Source: Ignavibacteriales bacterium
GTDB taxonomy: Bacteria; Bacteroidota; Ignavibacteria; Ignavibacteriales; Ignavibacteriaceae
NCBI GenBank assembly: GCA_003142915.1
Contig: PLNZ01000257.1
Coordinates: 1-6,321 of the forward strand
Direction: 5' to 3'
DNA: 6,321 nucleotides
Of the stretch, positions 5,597-6,321 are shown one piece after another. Made by a program: the position numbers and the translations under genes. How positions within the stretch are numbered: the stretch's first letter is position 1; each line of letters opens with the position of its first letter. Under the pieces are notes generated by a model. It was not told the origin of the DNA and did no database searches. It saw only the letters and a program-made list of their open reading frames with translations.

Positions 5597-6097
5597 ATGA
5601 AAAAACTAATTTTTCAAACAGCCTTAATCGCTTATGTAAATGCGATATGTTTTAGAAATTTTAGACCAACTTGCACTAAGATTTCTGAACAATATAACCG
5701 GAACTTAATTTATGATTCCGAGAATCCATATGTCTCACACGACAAACTTCAAAGGCTATTGGCCTTCAAAGGTAAATGGAGCAAGTATATACAAAAGAAT
5801 TATAGTTGCTTGATAAAACTTAGAAAATCTTCATCAAAAAAGAAAACGTATCTGATAATAGATGATACAATTATTGCAAAACCATACAGCAAAGAACTTG
5901 ATTTATTGTCTTGGATATTTTCACCAAGTGACAGACAATACCTCTATGGAATCAACGTTGTATCTGTCATCTGGACTGACGGTAACACCCGTTTCCCTAT
6001 TGGATTTCGCATATGTGTCGGCCACCAGATTATTCCCCAGTTAAAATGTAAAAAAGATCAAATGATTTCCAGTAATTCTGAGATTGGAAAAGAATAA
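5597..6097 (+). pseudogene. Truncated DDE transposase (IS4/IS701-like), N-terminal part
   Basis: The frame encodes 166 residues. Residues 84-138 (TYLIIDDTIIAKPYSKELD, then the GINVVSVIW and FPIGFRI segments) match the part of IS4/IS701-like transposases around the first catalytic aspartate, here in IDDT at 89-90. The segment before it (SHDKLQRLL, 47-55) is also usual in these proteins. Full-length relatives have well over 300 residues and two more acidic catalytic residues further on; neither is present. After about residue 139 the sequence becomes lysine- and serine-rich and looks unrelated. It is therefore probably a dead remnant cut off by deletion or later rearrangement. It is divergent from the microcompartment operon and has no visible functional link. 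The exact IS family is uncertain. Confidence 0.75.
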
Positions 6098-6256
6098 AAG
6101 CCGAGGAAAGATTATTCCTCAGCACTTTCTAATAAAAAAATACTTAATCGAGTTCGGATTACCTTTTAAATTATTAAAGAAGTGTGTTTGTGCAATTATT
6201 CTTTTTTTTTGTATATTTAACTTTAACAGTCAACAAAAAAAAGAAAGGAAAATATC
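6098..6256. other. AT-rich intergenic spacer between transposase remnant and next gene
   Basis: Apart from the hairpin at 6103-6120, this stretch holds a run of T at about 6202-6210 and a possible plus-strand promoter: TTTG at 6187-6190, then after 21 nt TATATTTA at 6212-6219, one base off the Bacteroidota TAnnTTTG. That would place a start of transcription some 30 nt before the ATG at 6257. I see no RNA gene. Confidence 0.4.
6103..6120. terminator. Small hairpin, possible weak terminator
   Basis: GAGGAA (6103-6108) and TTCCTC (6115-6120) pair perfectly around a 6-nt loop; after one mismatch a further GC/GC pairing can extend the stem. On the minus strand it is followed by a T-rich run (TTTTATTCTTTT), the classic terminator arrangement; on the plus strand the following bases are less T-rich. 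It lies just after the transposase remnant. With a 6-bp core the stem is short, so termination is possible rather than shown. Confidence 0.35.
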
Positions 6257-6321
6257 ATGAAAATGAAAACCATTTGGGTACTTTGGACTATCGGCATCCT
6301 AATTCTTATTCTGCCGAATGT
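6257..6321 (+). CDS. Start of a membrane or exported protein, cut by the window edge
   Basis: An ATG at 6257 has an AGGA ribosome site at 6246-6249, 7 nt upstream, and opens a frame that continues to the edge (21 complete codons). The visible residues begin MKMKTIWVLWTIGILILILP: two lysines and then a long hydrophobic stretch, which is a signal peptide or first membrane helix. The family cannot be recognised from so little. It runs away from the microcompartment operon and is separated from it by the transposase remnant, so a shared role is not implied. Confidence 0.6.
   Translation, partial: MKMKTIWVLWTIGILILILPN

Noticed and set aside
5540..6226. Possible terminal inverted repeats of the insertion element: CTAAAGTTACGC near 5540 and TAACTTTAA near 6218.
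   Set aside because: Only about 8 of 9 bases match, outside them the similarity stops, and the DNA is AT-rich enough for this to occur by chance. No target-site duplication was found.
6066..6257. Plus-strand frame of about 63 codons without a stop between the transposase remnant and the next ATG.
   Set aside because: It has no ATG start or ribosome site in frame, is dominated by K, I, F and L from AT-rich DNA, and shows no family motif. It could be leftover transposase sequence, but I cannot support that.

Overview
The window carries most of a bacterial microcompartment (BMC) operon, read entirely on the minus strand from about position 5448 down to the left edge, where it runs out of the window. 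The DNA is AT-rich. The promoter found upstream of the operon fits the Bacteroidota-type consensus (TTG, a spacer of about 20 nt, then TAnnTTTG). I therefore lean towards a Bacteroidota- or Ignavibacteriota-like host. This is inference, because no taxonomic marker gene is present.

Operon order, in the direction of transcription: a DeoR-family repressor (5448-4666); a PduL-type phosphotransacylase (4635-3910); a BMC-P vertex protein (3900-3610); an unassigned 105-residue protein (3592-3275); two BMC-H shell hexamers (3261-2983 and 2971-2666); a CoA-acylating aldehyde dehydrogenase of the PduP/EutE type (2662-1229); a third BMC-H (1195-920); three consecutive BMC-P proteins (908-627, 624-361, 361-86); and the first 23 codons of a PduS/RnfC-like SLBB electron-transfer protein (70-1, cut by the window edge). 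All gaps are 33 nt or less, and several genes touch or overlap, so one transcription unit is likely.

Together these genes encode a shell (three BMC-H and four BMC-P, with no BMC-T seen here) and the common core of a metabolosome. In such a core an aldehyde is oxidised to an acyl-CoA inside the shell, and PduL converts the acyl-CoA to an acyl-phosphate while recycling CoA. The enzyme that makes the aldehyde is not in the window, so the substrate is unknown. The DeoR regulator, several BMC-P genes and lack of BMC-T recall the planctomycete/verrucomicrobial (PVM) and PVM-like loci for fucose and rhamnose breakdown through lactaldehyde. The SLBB protein is better known from propanediol (Pdu) loci. 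Three cargo candidates (aldehyde dehydrogenase, PduL and the 105-residue protein) start with amphipathic helices resembling encapsulation peptides.

Right of the operon, 5449-5596 is a regulatory region with a promoter and repeated GlpR-like half-sites. It is followed on the plus strand by a truncated DDE transposase (5597-6097), a small hairpin, a poorly coding AT-rich spacer, and the start of an unrelated plus-strand gene for a membrane or exported protein (6257 onward, cut by the window edge).
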